A stretch of 64,000 bases of DNA from Pseudomonas frederiksbergensis (GCF_001952935.1 NZ_CP018319.1:1105501-1169500); one strand, 5' to 3'; counted from the first letter of the stretch, positions 29,265 to 40,340 are shown. A program made the numbers and translations. Notes: generated from the letters alone by a model not told the origin.

Positions 29265-29555
29265 TCAGCTCGGCGGCAGCCTCGGCGGCGCCTGCAACTG
29301 GATCTCCTGGATGGTTTCGATCTGCTCTTGAGCGAGATGAACACCGGTGAGTTCGCCGATCAGCCGCCAGTGCTCGTCGAGCCCGGTGCTGATGGTTGCC
29401 ATGCGGTCGATCATCCGGCGGCCGGCGGCCTTGGTGACCTCGTCTTCACTGCGCATCAACTCGAAGGACATCGAGGTCATGGAGGCGGTGAGGTGAGTTA
29501 GTGAGCGAGCCGTGAGGCCGAGTAATTCCATTAACTGTCGTTCTTTCGAATCCAT
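29265..29555 (-). CDS. Small helical protein of unknown function
   Basis: A 96-aa protein. The ATG at 29555 (MDSKERQLMELLGL) is preferred because GGGAG precedes it by about eight bases. It is almost entirely helical with Met-rich amphipathic stretches (LTASMTSMSFELMRSEDE; RRMIDRMATISTGLDEHW) and a short Pro-rich tail. No domain is recognised. It lies 134 bp upstream of the molybdopterin oxidoreductase in the same direction, so co-transcription is possible. Confidence 0.7.
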   Translation of the reverse strand: MDSKERQLMELLGLTARSLTHLTASMTSMSFELMRSEDEVTKAAGRRMIDRMATISTGLDEHWRLIGELTGVHLAQEQIETIQEIQLQAPPRLPPS

Positions 29556-29830
29556 TCCGAAGGCTCCCTGCGTCATTCGTGCGTTAGTTATAACCCGCCA
29601 CTTTGCTTTAGCAAATGTTTCAGACCAGACACCTCCCTCAATCCTGAGTGCAAATGTTTCGAATGACAGGTCAGAAACCGACCGCTGCTATGCCGTCCCC
29701 GCCCCGTTTGATTGCAAAGCCCCGTGACCCCAGTGTACAAATGACGGGCTGCTGTCAGGAAACAGGCTTCAAAAGCGCTACTGCGGTCATCCCGTAGCCC
29801 CTCTGAAATCCCCTAAAAACCGTAGCCCTA

Positions 29831-29858
29831 TTGGTAAGACGCGACATTTAATTATAAG
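29831..29858 (+). promoter_or_regulatory. argF promoter with overlapping ArgR operator
   Basis: TTGGTA and TATAAG separated by 16 bases form a sigma-70-type promoter about 115 bp before argF. On the opposite strand, 29846-29831 reads TGTCGCGTCTTACCAA, a perfect match to the Pseudomonas ArgR half-site TGTCGC-N8-AA as I recall it, and it covers the -35 element. This position fits repression by arginine. The rest of the 29556-29969 gap shows nothing else I can name. Confidence 0.75.
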
Positions 29859-29972
29859 ATCGCGCCTTCCCCTATTTCGTCGCCCCGTGCGGCTTACGCC
29901 GCAGGTCTCGCCCGTTTTTCAGTTAAACAAGGCTTTGAGTATCTGCGGTCTGTTGCAAAAAGGTAGTCAATG

Positions 29973-30893
29973 ATGAGCGCAAGGCACTTTCTCTCCCTGA
30001 TGGATTGCACGCCCGAAGAGCTGGTCAGCGTGATCCGTCGAGGCGTTGAGCTCAAAGACCTGCGTAACCGCGGCGTACTGTTCGAGCCTCTGAAAAACCG
30101 CGTGCTCGGGATGATTTTCGAGAAATCCTCGACCCGCACCCGTATTTCGTTCGAAGCCGGCATGATCCAGCTCGGTGGCCAGGCGATCTTCCTGTCGCCG
30201 CGCGACACCCAACTGGGCCGTGGCGAGCCGATCGGCGACTGCGCGATCGTCATGTCGAGCATGCTCGACGCCGTGATGATCCGTACCTTTGCCCACAGCA
30301 CCCTGACCGAATTCGCCGCCAACTCCCGCGTGCCCGTGATCAACGGCCTGTCCGATGACCTGCACCCGTGCCAGTTACTGGCCGACATGCAGACGTTCCT
30401 CGAACACCGCGGTTCGATCCAGGGCAAAACCGTGGCCTGGATCGGCGACGGCAACAATATGTGCAACAGCTATATAGAAGCGGCGATCCAGTTCGACTTC
30501 CAGTTGCGCGTCGCTTGCCCGGAAGGTTTTGAACCCAACCCGGAGTTCGTGGCCAAGGCCGGCGATCGTGTCACCATCGTCCGCGATCCGAAGGATGCCG
30601 TACGTGGCGCCCATCTGGTCAGCACCGACGTCTGGACCTCCATGGGCCAGGAAGAGGAAACTGCCAAGCGCCTGAAGCTGTTCGCGCCGTTCCAGGTCAA
30701 CCGCGCCCTGCTCGACCTGGCCGCAGCGGACGTGCTGTTCATGCACTGCCTGCCGGCCCACCGTGGCGAAGAGATCAGCGTCGACCTGCTCGATGACCCG
30801 CGCTCCGTCGCGTGGGATCAAGCCGAAAACCGTCTCCACGCACAAAAGGCCCTGCTCGAGTTTCTCGTCGAACCGGCGTACCACCACGCATGA
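29973..30893 (+). CDS. argF: Ornithine carbamoyltransferase, anabolic
   Basis: A 306-aa enzyme making citrulline from ornithine and carbamoyl phosphate. The motifs are SSTRTR (carbamoyl phosphate), HPCQ, and [11 protein letters not shown] (ornithine). Two adjacent ATGs exist (29970, 29973). The second is the usual start (MSARHFLSL) and lies nine bases after AAGG. Its stop overlaps the following ABC ATPase start. Confidence 0.97.
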   Translation: MSARHFLSLMDCTPEELVSVIRRGVELKDLRNRGVLFEPLKNRVLGMIFEKSSTRTRISFEAGMIQLGGQAIFLSPRDTQLGRGEPIGDCAIVMSSMLDAVMIRTFAHSTLTEFAANSRVPVINGLSDDLHPCQLLADMQTFLEHRGSIQGKTVAWIGDGNNMCNSYIEAAIQFDFQLRVACPEGFEPNPEFVAKAGDRVTIVRDPKDAVRGAHLVSTDVWTSMGQEEETAKRLKLFAPFQVNRALLDLAAADVLFMHCLPAHRGEEISVDLLDDPRSVAWDQAENRLHAQKALLEFLVEPAYHHA

Positions 30894-31999
30894 GCCATCC
30901 ATTACTGCTGAACCTGCGTAACCTCGCCTGCGGTTATCAGGACCAGCGCGTCGTACAAAACCTCAACCTGCATTTGAATGCCGGCGACATCGGTTGCCTG
31001 CTGGGCTCTTCGGGTTGCGGCAAAACCACCACGCTGCGGGCGATTGCCGGTTTCGAACCGGTGCACGAAGGTGAAATCCAGTTGGCGGGCGAGACAATCT
31101 CCCGCGCCGGTTTCACCCTCGCCCCGGAGAAACGCCGGATCGGCATGGTGTTCCAGGATTACGCACTGTTTCCGCATTTGAGCGTCGCCGAGAACATTGC
31201 CTTCGGGATCCGCAAGCACCCGCAAAAGGATCGCGTCACCGAAGAGTTGCTGGAACTGGTCAACCTGAAAAACCTCGGCAAGCGCTTCCCGCATGAGCTG
31301 TCCGGTGGTCAACAGCAGCGCGTCGCACTGGCCCGCGCCTTGGCACCGGAACCGCAATTGCTGCTGCTCGACGAACCCTTTTCCAACCTTGATGGCGAGC
31401 TGCGACGCAAGCTCAGCCATGAGGTGCGCGACATTCTCAAGGCCCGTGGCACCAGTGCAATTCTGGTAACACATGACCAGGAAGAAGCTTTCGCGGTGAG
31501 TGATCATGTGGGGGTTTTCAAGGAAGGTCGCTTGGAGCAGTGGGACACGCCTTACAACCTGTATCACGAACCGCTGACGCCGTTTGTCGCCAGTTTCATC
31601 GGTCAGGGTTATTTCATCCGCGGTCAGTTGAGCAGCCCCGAGTCGGTGCAGACCGAGCTGGGTGAGTTACGCGGTAATCGTGCCTACACCTGGCCGGTTG
31701 GCGGTGCGGTGGATGTCTTGCTGCGTCCGGACGACATCGTTTATGCACCGGACAGCACGCTGAAGGCGCTGATTGTCGGCAAGTCTTTCCAGGGTGCGTC
31801 CACTTTGTATCGCTTGCAGTTGCCGACCGGCGCGCAACTGGAATCGATTTTCCCGAGCCATGCCGATCATCAGGTGGGTTCAGAGGTAGGCATTCGTGTC
31901 GCGGCTGAACACCTGGTGCTGTTTCAGGCCAACGGCAGCATCGCGGCGCAGATTCCGGCCGTCGAATCCGGGGTGCGCCGTTACAGCAGCGCCCACTGA
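30890..31999 (+). CDS. ABC transporter ATP-binding protein, FbpC/PotA-like
   Basis: A 369-aa ATPase. Walker A is GSSGCGKTT, the signature is LSGGQQQR, Walker B LLLLDEP and the D-loop SNLD. A C-terminal TOBE-type domain follows ([21 protein letters not shown]-like region). Members energise iron(III), polyamine or sulfate-type importers. The ATG overlaps the argF stop, suggesting translational coupling, but no permease or binding-protein gene is near. The same argF-ATPase pair is present in PAO1. The transported substrate is unknown. Confidence 0.9.
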   Translation: MSHPLLLNLRNLACGYQDQRVVQNLNLHLNAGDIGCLLGSSGCGKTTTLRAIAGFEPVHEGEIQLAGETISRAGFTLAPEKRRIGMVFQDYALFPHLSVAENIAFGIRKHPQKDRVTEELLELVNLKNLGKRFPHELSGGQQQRVALARALAPEPQLLLLDEPFSNLDGELRRKLSHEVRDILKARGTSAILVTHDQEEAFAVSDHVGVFKEGRLEQWDTPYNLYHEPLTPFVASFIGQGYFIRGQLSSPESVQTELGELRGNRAYTWPVGGAVDVLLRPDDIVYAPDSTLKALIVGKSFQGASTLYRLQLPTGAQLESIFPSHADHQVGSEVGIRVAAEHLVLFQANGSIAAQIPAVESGVRRYSSAH

Positions 32000-32012
32000 C
32001 ACCCCCCGCCTC

Positions 32013-32102
32013 TGTAGGAGCAAAGCTTGCTCGCGATAGCATCACCGCGGTTTTGCTGATGCAAAGCGTCATCGCTCATCGCGAGTGAGCTTTGCTCCTA
32101 CA
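32013..32102. repeat. REPIN, TGTAGGAGC type
   Basis: TGTAGGAGCAAAGCTTGCTC pairs with the far arm TGAGCTTTGCTCCTACA. It lies between the converging ABC ATPase and PhzF-like genes. Confidence 0.9.
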
Positions 32103-32112
32103 AAGATCAGCA

Positions 32113-32895
32113 TCAACCGAGCATTAGCGTTCCGCTAGCAACGAGCGTCGCATTCCCGCCGATTTTCACCCGATCTCCTTCCAGCCGGCAGAACAACTCC
32201 CCGCCTCGAGCCGAGCGCTGACAAGCCGTCAGGCTCGACTTGCCCAAACGTTTCGACCAGTACGGGATCAGGCTGCAATGGGTCGAACCGGTCACCGGGT
32301 CTTCGTTGATGCCGATCGCTGGCGCGAAGTAGCGGGATACAAAATCATGCTGGCTGCCCCTGGCCGTGACAATTGCCCCCGGCCACGGCAGTTTTGCCAG
32401 CGCCGCCATGTCCGGCTGACATTCGAGCACCGCCTGCTCGGATTCCAGCACCACGAACAACTCGTTCGACCCCAGCACATCAACCGCTTCCACACCCAGC
32501 GCGCGCTCGACATCCAGGGTCACGCCCACTTCCGACGGAATCAGCGCCGGAAAATCCAGCCACAAGCGCTCACCCTCACGACTCACACTCAGCGGGCCGG
32601 ACTTACAGATGAAGTCCAGCCGCTCGACCGGTTCTTTATAGATTTCAAACAGAACGTAAGCGCTGGCCAGGGTCGCATGACCACACAACGGCACTTCGGT
32701 GGTCGGGGTAAACCAGCGGATGTGCCAGCCCTGCCCTTCGCGCACCACAAAAGCGGTTTCGGCGAGGTTGTGTTCGGCGGCGATCTTCTGCATCAACTCA
32801 TCGGCAAGCCACGCATCCAAGCGATAGACCATCGCCGGGTTGCCACTGAACGGCCGATCACTGAACGCATCGACCTGATGAAACTCAAGCTGCAT
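32113..32895 (-). CDS. PhzF-family isomerase-like protein
   Basis: A 260-aa protein of the PhzF/diaminopimelate-epimerase fold. The N-terminal FHQVDAFSDRPFSGNPAMV, catalytic-Glu segment NLAETAFVV and VPLCGHATLAS are typical; the second-half GINEDPVTGSTHCSLIPYW binds the carboxylate. Real phenazine PhzF isomerises DHHA, but no other phenazine gene is here. This is more likely one of the many paralogues of unknown substrate. Confidence 0.9.
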   Translation of the reverse strand: MQLEFHQVDAFSDRPFSGNPAMVYRLDAWLADELMQKIAAEHNLAETAFVVREGQGWHIRWFTPTTEVPLCGHATLASAYVLFEIYKEPVERLDFICKSGPLSVSREGERLWLDFPALIPSEVGVTLDVERALGVEAVDVLGSNELFVVLESEQAVLECQPDMAALAKLPWPGAIVTARGSQHDFVSRYFAPAIGINEDPVTGSTHCSLIPYWSKRLGKSSLTACQRSARGGELFCRLEGDRVKIGGNATLVASGTLMLG

Positions 32896-33001
32896 AACCT
32901 TCTCCCTTTGTCAGGCCACGGAGCATGAAGCTGCCGACAACCCGACACCAGTGACAGAGCCCGTAAATTTCCACCATACAGCGCCAGGTTGAAAGCTCGC
33001 G

Positions 33002-33472
33002 TCAGGCACGGCCGATATCAGCGAACTTCGCCTGGGTATGTTCGGCCAGCACCGCGGGTGCCAATTCGACTTCCAGCCCTCGTCGCCCTGCACTGACAAA
33101 AATGCTGGCGAAGGGCTGAGCCGAATTATCGATAAAGGTGCGCAAGCGCTTTTTCTGTCCCAGCGGACTGATGCCGCCCAACAGGTAACCGGTGGATCGT
33201 TGCGCCGCGGCAGGATCGGCCATTTCGACTTTTTTCACGCCCGCGGCATGAGCCAGGCCTTTCAAATCCAGACTTCCGACGACCGGCACCACAGCCACCA
33301 ACAATTCACCTTTCTCGCTGGCCGCCAGCAAGGTCTTGAACACCTGCGCCGGATCCAGCCCCAGCTTCTCCGCGGCCTCCAGACCATAGGACGCGGCCTT
33401 AGGATCATGTTCGTAACTGTGCACGCGATGTTCGGCACGAACTTTTTTCAACAAATCCAATGCGGGGGTCAT
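33002..33472 (-). CDS. ybaK: Cys-tRNA(Pro) deacylase YbaK
   Basis: A 156-aa YbaK-family editing protein. Visible are [10 protein letters not shown] (catalytic Lys), [13 protein letters not shown], and [21 protein letters not shown]. It hydrolyses mischarged Cys-tRNA(Pro). The gene is transcribed alone, 106 bp downstream from nothing obvious on that strand; no terminator was noticed. Confidence 0.95.
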   Translation of the reverse strand: MTPALDLLKKVRAEHRVHSYEHDPKAASYGLEAAEKLGLDPAQVFKTLLAASEKGELLVAVVPVVGSLDLKGLAHAAGVKKVEMADPAAAQRSTGYLLGGISPLGQKKRLRTFIDNSAQPFASIFVSAGRRGLEVELAPAVLAEHTQAKFADIGRA

Positions 33473-33697
33473 GACAGCTCCAGACTGGGCGGCAGTAGAA
33501 AAATTACTGCGCTGGATTCTAGGACATTGATCGACAAAACGCTCTATTGCGGCGCTATTTCAAAGGCTTGGCCGTGTAGTACGCCGTTCGTCCACCTTCG
33601 GCCAGCCCCGTGAACGATGCGGTCATTCATGTGACTAATAGTTCGATTGTGACTGACGGTTCACTTTCGACCTTTGACAGCAGCGTTTCTTGTCTAT

Positions 33698-33731
33698 ATT
33701 TTTTCGAATCTGAATACTGTACGAATGTTCC
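33698..33731 (+). promoter_or_regulatory. Possible GlpR operator before glpF
   Basis: TTTTCGAA and CGAATGTTC lie 15 bp apart, resembling half-sites of the E. coli-type glp operator (ATGTTCG/CGAACAT). The site is 113 bp before glpF. The remainder of the 33473-33843 gap has no ORF with support; the in-frame upstream extension of glpF through here is not credible. Confidence 0.35.
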
Positions 33732-33843
33732 TATCGCAGCACCCAGCAGTAGGCCGAGAACAGGATGGGGATCCTGCCTCGGTGAAAATCGCGCTTTGAC
33801 CATGATGCAAAAGCGCCAGACAACAACAAAAATGAGGTTTTCA

Positions 33844-34695
33844 ATGACAACTGCTTTACAACAACCGTCGCTCTCAAGCCAATGCATGGCCGAATTCCTG
33901 GGCACTGCGCTGCTGATCTTTTTTGGTACAGGTTGTGTTGCCGCGCTCAAGGTCGCGGGCGCCAGCTTCGGCCTTTGGGAAATCAGCATCATCTGGGGGA
34001 TCGGCGTGAGCATGGCGATCTACCTGACCGCTGGCGTTTCCGGGGCTCATCTCAATCCTGCCGTCAGCATTGCCCTGAGCATTTTCGCTGACTTCGAAAA
34101 GCGCAAACTGCCTTTTTATATTCTCGCCCAGATCGCTGGCGCCTTCTGTGGAGCGTTGTTGGTTTACACGCTGTACAGCAATTTATTCTTCGATTACGAA
34201 CAAACTCACCATATGGTTCGTGGGACTCAGGCCAGCCTCGAATTGGCGTCTGTGTTTTCCACCTTCCCCAACCCGGTCTTGTCCACGGCTCAAGCCTTCC
34301 TGGTCGAAGTGATCATCACCGCCATCCTGATGGGCGTGATCATGTCCCTGACTGACGACAACAATGGCTTGCCAAAGGGTCCGCTCGCTCCGCTGCTGAT
34401 CGGCCTGCTGATTGCCGTGATTGGCAGCTCGATGGGGCCGCTGACCGGTTTTGCGATGAACCCGGCGCGCGACTTCGGTCCTAAACTGATGACTTTCTTC
34501 GCTGGCTGGGGTGAAATTTCCTTCACCGGCGGGCGCGATATCCCGTATTTCCTGATTCCGATTTTTGCACCGATTGTCGGTGCCTGCCTCGGTGCTGCAG
34601 CGTATCGCGGGCTGATTGCCCGTCATCTGCCCAGCGCCCTACCTGCTACAAAGGACGCAGCACCGGCCATTGACGGCAAACCAAGAACTTCTTGA
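33844..34695 (+). CDS. glpF: Glycerol uptake facilitator (aquaglyceroporin)
   Basis: A 283-aa MIP-family channel. Both pore motifs are present: AHLNPAVS and GFAMNPARDFGPK, the second with the Asp typical of glycerol-conducting members. Six helices are evident. GAGG lies eight bases before the ATG at 33844, which is the start chosen over the longer frame. It lets glycerol diffuse across the inner membrane, where GlpK traps it as glycerol-3-phosphate. Confidence 0.97.
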   Translation: MTTALQQPSLSSQCMAEFLGTALLIFFGTGCVAALKVAGASFGLWEISIIWGIGVSMAIYLTAGVSGAHLNPAVSIALSIFADFEKRKLPFYILAQIAGAFCGALLVYTLYSNLFFDYEQTHHMVRGTQASLELASVFSTFPNPVLSTAQAFLVEVIITAILMGVIMSLTDDNNGLPKGPLAPLLIGLLIAVIGSSMGPLTGFAMNPARDFGPKLMTFFAGWGEISFTGGRDIPYFLIPIFAPIVGACLGAAAYRGLIARHLPSALPATKDAAPAIDGKPRTS

Positions 34696-36276
<1,581 letters not shown>

Positions 36277-36372
36277 GCCGAGGTGAGTACTCGTATCTGT
36301 ATGTAACTGGCAGGGAGCGGATTCCTGCGGCATCATGGGCAAATTTTTGCACGGCAGCCCAAAGGAAGCCCC

Positions 36373-37128
36373 ATGAATCTGCCTCCCCGTCAGCAGCAAA
36401 TCCTCGAACTGGTCCGCGAACGCGGGTACGTCAGCATCGAGGAAATGGCTACGCTGTTCGTCGTTACACCGCAAACCATCCGCCGCGATATCAATCAGCT
36501 CGCGGAAGCTAATTTGTTGCGTCGCTACCACGGCGGCGCAGCCTACGATTCCAGCGTCGAAAACACCGCCTACGCCATGCGTGCCGATCAGATGCGCGAT
36601 GAAAAGCAGCGTATCGGCGAAGCCATTGCGGCTCAAATCCCGGATCACGCCTCGCTGTTCATCAACATCGGCACCACCACCGAATCCATCGCCCGGGCGT
36701 TGCTCAATCACAATCACCTGAAAATCATCACCAACAACCTGCATGTGGCATCAATGCTCAGCGCCAAGGACGACTTCGATGTCCTGCTGACCGGCGGCAA
36801 CGTGCGGCGCGACGGTGGCGTGGTCGGTCAGGCCAGTGTCGACTTCATTAACCAGTTCAAGGTTGATTTCGCCTTGGTCGGCATCAGCGGTATCGATGAA
36901 GACGGCAGCCTGCTGGACTTCGACTATCAGGAAGTTCGGGTGTCCCAGGCGATCATCGCCAATGCCCGGAAGGTGATACTGGCGGCTGACTCCAGCAAAT
37001 TCGGGCGCAACGCCATGATTCGTCTGGGGCCGATCAGTTTGATCGATTGCCTGGTGACCGATCAGCAACCTGTGCCGGCGTTGGCGCAGTTGTTGAGTCA
37101 GCACAAGATTCGGCTAGAAGTCGTGTAA
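36373..37128 (+). CDS. glpR: Glycerol-3-phosphate regulon repressor GlpR
   Basis: A 251-aa DeoR-family repressor. The N-terminal helix-turn-helix is in [24 protein letters not shown], followed by RRYHGGAAY. The C-terminal sugar-phosphate sensing domain includes [11 protein letters not shown] and [15 protein letters not shown] [19 protein letters not shown] precedes the ATG. It represses glp genes and is released by glycerol-3-phosphate. Confidence 0.95.
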   Translation: MNLPPRQQQILELVRERGYVSIEEMATLFVVTPQTIRRDINQLAEANLLRRYHGGAAYDSSVENTAYAMRADQMRDEKQRIGEAIAAQIPDHASLFINIGTTTESIARALLNHNHLKIITNNLHVASMLSAKDDFDVLLTGGNVRRDGGVVGQASVDFINQFKVDFALVGISGIDEDGSLLDFDYQEVRVSQAIIANARKVILAADSSKFGRNAMIRLGPISLIDCLVTDQQPVPALAQLLSQHKIRLEVV

Positions 37129-37143
37129 GCACATCGGTCCCTT

Positions 37144-37275
37144 GTGGCGAGGGGGCTTGCCCCCGTTGGGCCGCGAAGCGGCCCCAAAACCATTCACAGC
37201 CAAACCCTCAGTTAAACATCGCAACCCGCTCTGCGACTGCTGCGCAGTCGAACGGGGGCAAGCCCCCTCGCCACA
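37144..37275. repeat. REPIN, GTGGCGAGGG type
   Basis: TGTGGCGAGGGGGCTTGCCC and the far arm GGGCAAGCCCCCTCGCCACA. It separates glpR from the glpD promoter region. Confidence 0.92.
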
Positions 37276-37288
37276 AAACCACCTCTAA

Positions 37289-37402
37289 ATGTTCGAAAAT
37301 TTTCCTTTCACGGCCCTTCGATCAGTATTTTCAATCGAAGTTAACTGGCTGTGGGCGACTTTATGGGCTACCATTTTCGCAAATGAACATTAATGTTCGA
37401 AT
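37289..37402 (+). promoter_or_regulatory. Candidate GlpR operators before glpD
   Basis: ATGTTCG occurs at 37289-37295 and again at 37393-37399. The second is part of a perfect palindrome GAACATTAATGTTC (37385-37398), with TTTTCG just upstream. This resembles paired glp operator half-sites (ATGTTCG ... CGAACAT). The palindrome ends about 40 bp before the glpD ATG. Confidence 0.55.
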
Positions 37403-37439
37403 TCCAATACCGAAAATCATAAAAGCCCGAGGCTAGCCG

Positions 37440-38978
37440 ATGCCCACTTCTACCTTGCCTACGCCCCCTCTCGCTGAGATCTACGATATCGCCGTCATCG
37501 GTGGCGGGATCAATGGCGTGGGGATCGCAGCGGATGCCGCCGGTCGCGGTCTTTCGGTGTTTCTATGCGAAAAGGACGACCTGGCCAGCCACACCTCTTC
37601 AGCCAGCAGCAAGCTGATCCACGGTGGCTTGCGTTACCTCGAACATTACGAATTCCGCCTGGTGCGCGAAGCCCTGGCCGAACGCGAAGTGCTGCTGGCC
37701 AAGGCTCCGCACATCGTCAAGCAGATGCGCTTCGTGCTGCCGCACCGCCCGCACCTGCGTCCGGCCTGGATGATCCGCGCCGGCCTGTTCCTTTATGACC
37801 ACCTCGGCAAACGGGAAAAACTCGAAGGTTCGAAAAGCCTGAAGTTCGGCCCGGACAGCCCGCTGAAAAGCGAAATCACCAAAGGCTTCGAATACTCCGA
37901 TTGCTGGGTCGACGATGCTCGTCTGGTGGTGCTCAACGCCATGGCCGCCCGCGAAAAAGGCGCCCACGTTCACACCCAGACTCGCTGTGTCAGCGCCCGA
38001 CGCACCAAGGGAATGTGGCACCTGCATCTGGAACGCGCCGATGGCAGTCTGTTTTCGATTCGCGCCAAGGCCCTGGTAAACGCCGCCGGCCCGTGGGTCG
38101 CCAAGTTCATTCGTGACGACCTGAAGATGGAATCGCCGTACGGCATCCGCCTGATCCAGGGCAGCCACCTGATCGTGCCGAAACTGTACGAAGGCGAACA
38201 CGCGCACATTCTGCAAAACGAAGACCAGCGTATCGTGTTCACCATTCCGTACCTGAACCACTTCACCCTGATTGGCACCACCGACCGCGAGTACACCGGC
38301 GATCCGGCTGCAGTGGCGATCACCGAAGGTGAAACCGATTACCTATTGAAAGTGGTCAACTCCCATTTCAAGAAACGCATCAGCCGCGACGACATCCTGC
38401 ACAGCTATTCCGGCGTTCGCCCGCTGTGTAACGACGAATCCGATAACCCGTCGGCCGTCACCCGCGACTACACCCTGGCACTGTCGGGCACCGGCGAAGA
38501 AGCGCCGCTGTTGTCGGTGTTCGGCGGCAAGCTGACCACCTACCGCAAACTGGCCGAGTCGGCGCTGGCGCAACTGGCTCCGTACTTCAAGGACATCAAG
38601 CCGAGCTGGACCGCCAGCGCTACCCTGCCGGGCGGCGAAGACATGACCACCCCGCAAGCCTTGTGCGCCTTGATCCGTGACAAGTTCGACTGGGTGCCGA
38701 CCGAAATCGCCCGCCGCTGGGCCACCACCTATGGCAGCCGCACCTGGCGCATGCTCGAAGGCGTGCAAAACCTCGGCGATATGGGCGAACACATCGGCGG
38801 CGGGCTCTACACCCGTGAAGTCGATTACCTGTGCAGCGAAGAATGGGCGACCACCGCGCACGACATCCTGTGGCGCCGCAGCAAGCTGGGCTTGTTCACC
38901 ACGCCGGAGGAACAGCAGAAACTGGCGGATTATATGAGCAAGGTCGAGCAGAACCGCAGCAAGATCGAAGCGGCCTGA
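37440..38978 (+). CDS. glpD: Aerobic glycerol-3-phosphate dehydrogenase
   Basis: A 512-aa membrane-associated flavoprotein oxidising glycerol-3-phosphate to DHAP and feeding the quinone pool. The FAD-binding motif is IGGGINGVGIA; SSKLIHGGLRYLE, VRPLCND and FGGKLTTYRKLAE are typical. It is transcribed from its own promoter downstream of the REPIN and ends in a strong terminator. Confidence 0.98.
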   Translation: MPTSTLPTPPLAEIYDIAVIGGGINGVGIAADAAGRGLSVFLCEKDDLASHTSSASSKLIHGGLRYLEHYEFRLVREALAEREVLLAKAPHIVKQMRFVLPHRPHLRPAWMIRAGLFLYDHLGKREKLEGSKSLKFGPDSPLKSEITKGFEYSDCWVDDARLVVLNAMAAREKGAHVHTQTRCVSARRTKGMWHLHLERADGSLFSIRAKALVNAAGPWVAKFIRDDLKMESPYGIRLIQGSHLIVPKLYEGEHAHILQNEDQRIVFTIPYLNHFTLIGTTDREYTGDPAAVAITEGETDYLLKVVNSHFKKRISRDDILHSYSGVRPLCNDESDNPSAVTRDYTLALSGTGEEAPLLSVFGGKLTTYRKLAESALAQLAPYFKDIKPSWTASATLPGGEDMTTPQALCALIRDKFDWVPTEIARRWATTYGSRTWRMLEGVQNLGDMGEHIGGGLYTREVDYLCSEEWATTAHDILWRRSKLGLFTTPEEQQKLADYMSKVEQNRSKIEAA

Positions 38979-38997
38979 TCCCTGATCCGCTTAAACG

Positions 38998-39031
38998 AAA
39001 GCCCCTGAATCTCACGATTCAGGGGCTTTTT
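38998..39031 (+). terminator. glpD terminator
   Basis: AAAGCCCCTGAATC and GATTCAGGGGCTTTTT arms around TCAC. Confidence 0.93.
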
Positions 39032-39114
39032 GCATTCTGCCAAGCGCTACGCCGGCTCCGGGCGGCGTTCCGAGGATAGCGGAGTGTCAGGCAACATCAA
39101 TGTTGAATGTGCCG

Positions 39115-39146
39115 GCCTCATCGCGAGCAGGCTCGCTCCCACGAGG
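39115..39146. repeat. Single REP unit
   Basis: GAGCAGGCTCGCTCCCACGA resembles one arm of the REPIN at 9837. No partner arm is near. Confidence 0.6.
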
Positions 39147-39171
39147 GATAGGTGTAAGACGAGAGATTGCA

Positions 39172-39216
39172 TTCGGTTTTCCGAACGCGACCCGTCGGTC
39201 GATTCGGTTAACCGGA
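39172..39216 (+). promoter_or_regulatory. Two AauR-type activator sites upstream of aatJ
   Basis: TTCGGTTTTCCGAA (39172-39185) is an exact fit to the inverted repeat TTCGG-N4-CCGAA that I recall for AauR. TTCGGTTAACCGGA (39203-39216) matches at all but one fixed position. They lie about 80-120 bp before the sigma-54 promoter, the normal distance for an enhancer. Confidence 0.75.
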
Positions 39217-39293
39217 TTCCCCCACCATCAAAACCCTCGCCACAAATATTTAATCCCCTTATAAATCAATAGATTGATCTATTCGACCTGGCC

Positions 39294-39309
39294 TGGCACG
39301 AGTCATGCT
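39294..39309 (+). promoter_or_regulatory. Sigma-54 (RpoN) promoter of aatJ
   Basis: TGGCACGAGTCATGCT against consensus TGGCACG-N4-TTGCW: one mismatch, with GG and GC at correct spacing. It lies about 117 bp before the aatJ ATG. Confidence 0.85.
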
Positions 39310-39425
39310 CTACACTCTTGGACGAATGACCGCTGCGCCACCCCTTCAGGAGCCGGCAAGCATTCGAAGCACAAAAAAGGGCCGATGAACTGGCTCCATA
39401 TAAAAACAATGTCGAGGAAAATTTG

Positions 39426-40340
39426 ATGCGCATCGTTCCCCATCTCCTGGGCGCAGCCATTGCTGCCGCTCTGATCAGCACTCCAGTTTTCGCCGCCGAA
39501 CTCACCGGCACCCTGAAGAAGATCAAAGAGTCCGGCGTTATCACCCTCGGGCATCGTGACGCTTCCATTCCGTTTTCCTACATCGCGGACGCTTCCGGCA
39601 AACCGGTTGGCTACTCCCACGATATCCAGCTGAAAATCGTGGAAGCCATCAAAAAAGACCTGGACATGCCGAACCTCCAGGTCAAGTACAACCTGGTGAC
39701 TTCGCAAACCCGTATCCCGCTGGTGCAGAACGGCACCGTGGACGTCGAGTGCGGTTCCACCACCAACAACGTCGAACGTCAGCAGCAAGTTGACTTCTCG
39801 GTCGGCATCTTCGAAATCGGCACCAAGCTGCTGGCCAAGAAAGACTCGCCTTACAAAGACTTCCCGGACCTGAAAGGCAAGAACGTCGTGACCACCGCTG
39901 GCACCACGTCCGAGCGCATCCTCAAGTCGATGAACGCCGACAAGCAAATGGGCATGAACGTCATCTCCGCCAAAGACCACGGCGAGTCGTTCAACATGCT
40001 CGAAAGCGGCCGTGCCGTAGCTTTCATGATGGATGACGCCTTGCTGGCCGGTGAAATGGCCAAGGCCAAGAAGCCAACCGACTGGTCCGTGACCGGTACT
40101 GCACAGTCCTACGAAATCTACGGTTGCATGGTCCGCAAGGGCGACGCACCGTTCAAGAAAGCCGTGGATGACGCAATCATCGCGACCTACAAGTCCGGCG
40201 AGATCAACAAGATCTACGAAAAATGGTTCATGCAGCCAATCCCGCCAAAAAACCTGAACCTGATGTTCCCGATGAGCGACGAGCTCAAGGCCCTGATCGC
40301 CAATCCGACCGATAAAGCGGCTGACGAAAAGAAATCCTGA
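39426..40340 (+). CDS. aatJ: Acidic amino-acid ABC transporter, periplasmic binding protein
   Basis: A 304-aa solute-binding protein for glutamate/aspartate. The ATG at 39426 follows GAGGA by seven bases. A signal peptide of about 25 residues ends at PVFAA. Family features are VITLGHRDASIPFSYI, the Arg in TSQTRIPLVQNGTVDVECG and the second lobe FMMDDALLAGE. It captures Glu/Asp for AatQMP. The 193-bp gap to aatQ with weak hairpins probably allows higher expression of this subunit. Confidence 0.96.
   Translation: MRIVPHLLGAAIAAALISTPVFAAELTGTLKKIKESGVITLGHRDASIPFSYIADASGKPVGYSHDIQLKIVEAIKKDLDMPNLQVKYNLVTSQTRIPLVQNGTVDVECGSTTNNVERQQQVDFSVGIFEIGTKLLAKKDSPYKDFPDLKGKNVVTTAGTTSERILKSMNADKQMGMNVISAKDHGESFNMLESGRAVAFMMDDALLAGEMAKAKKPTDWSVTGTAQSYEIYGCMVRKGDAPFKKAVDDAIIATYKSGEINKIYEKWFMQPIPPKNLNLMFPMSDELKALIANPTDKAADEKKS

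Noticed and set aside
27166..29331. 721-codon open frame antisense to the molybdopterin oxidoreductase
   Set aside because: The minus-strand product has clear Fe-S and molybdopterin motifs; the plus-strand frame has none and covers the next gene too.
33610..33843. 78-codon N-terminal extension of glpF
   Set aside because: The extension has no homology to MIP channels, while GAGG precedes the ATG at 33844, where the family N-terminus begins.
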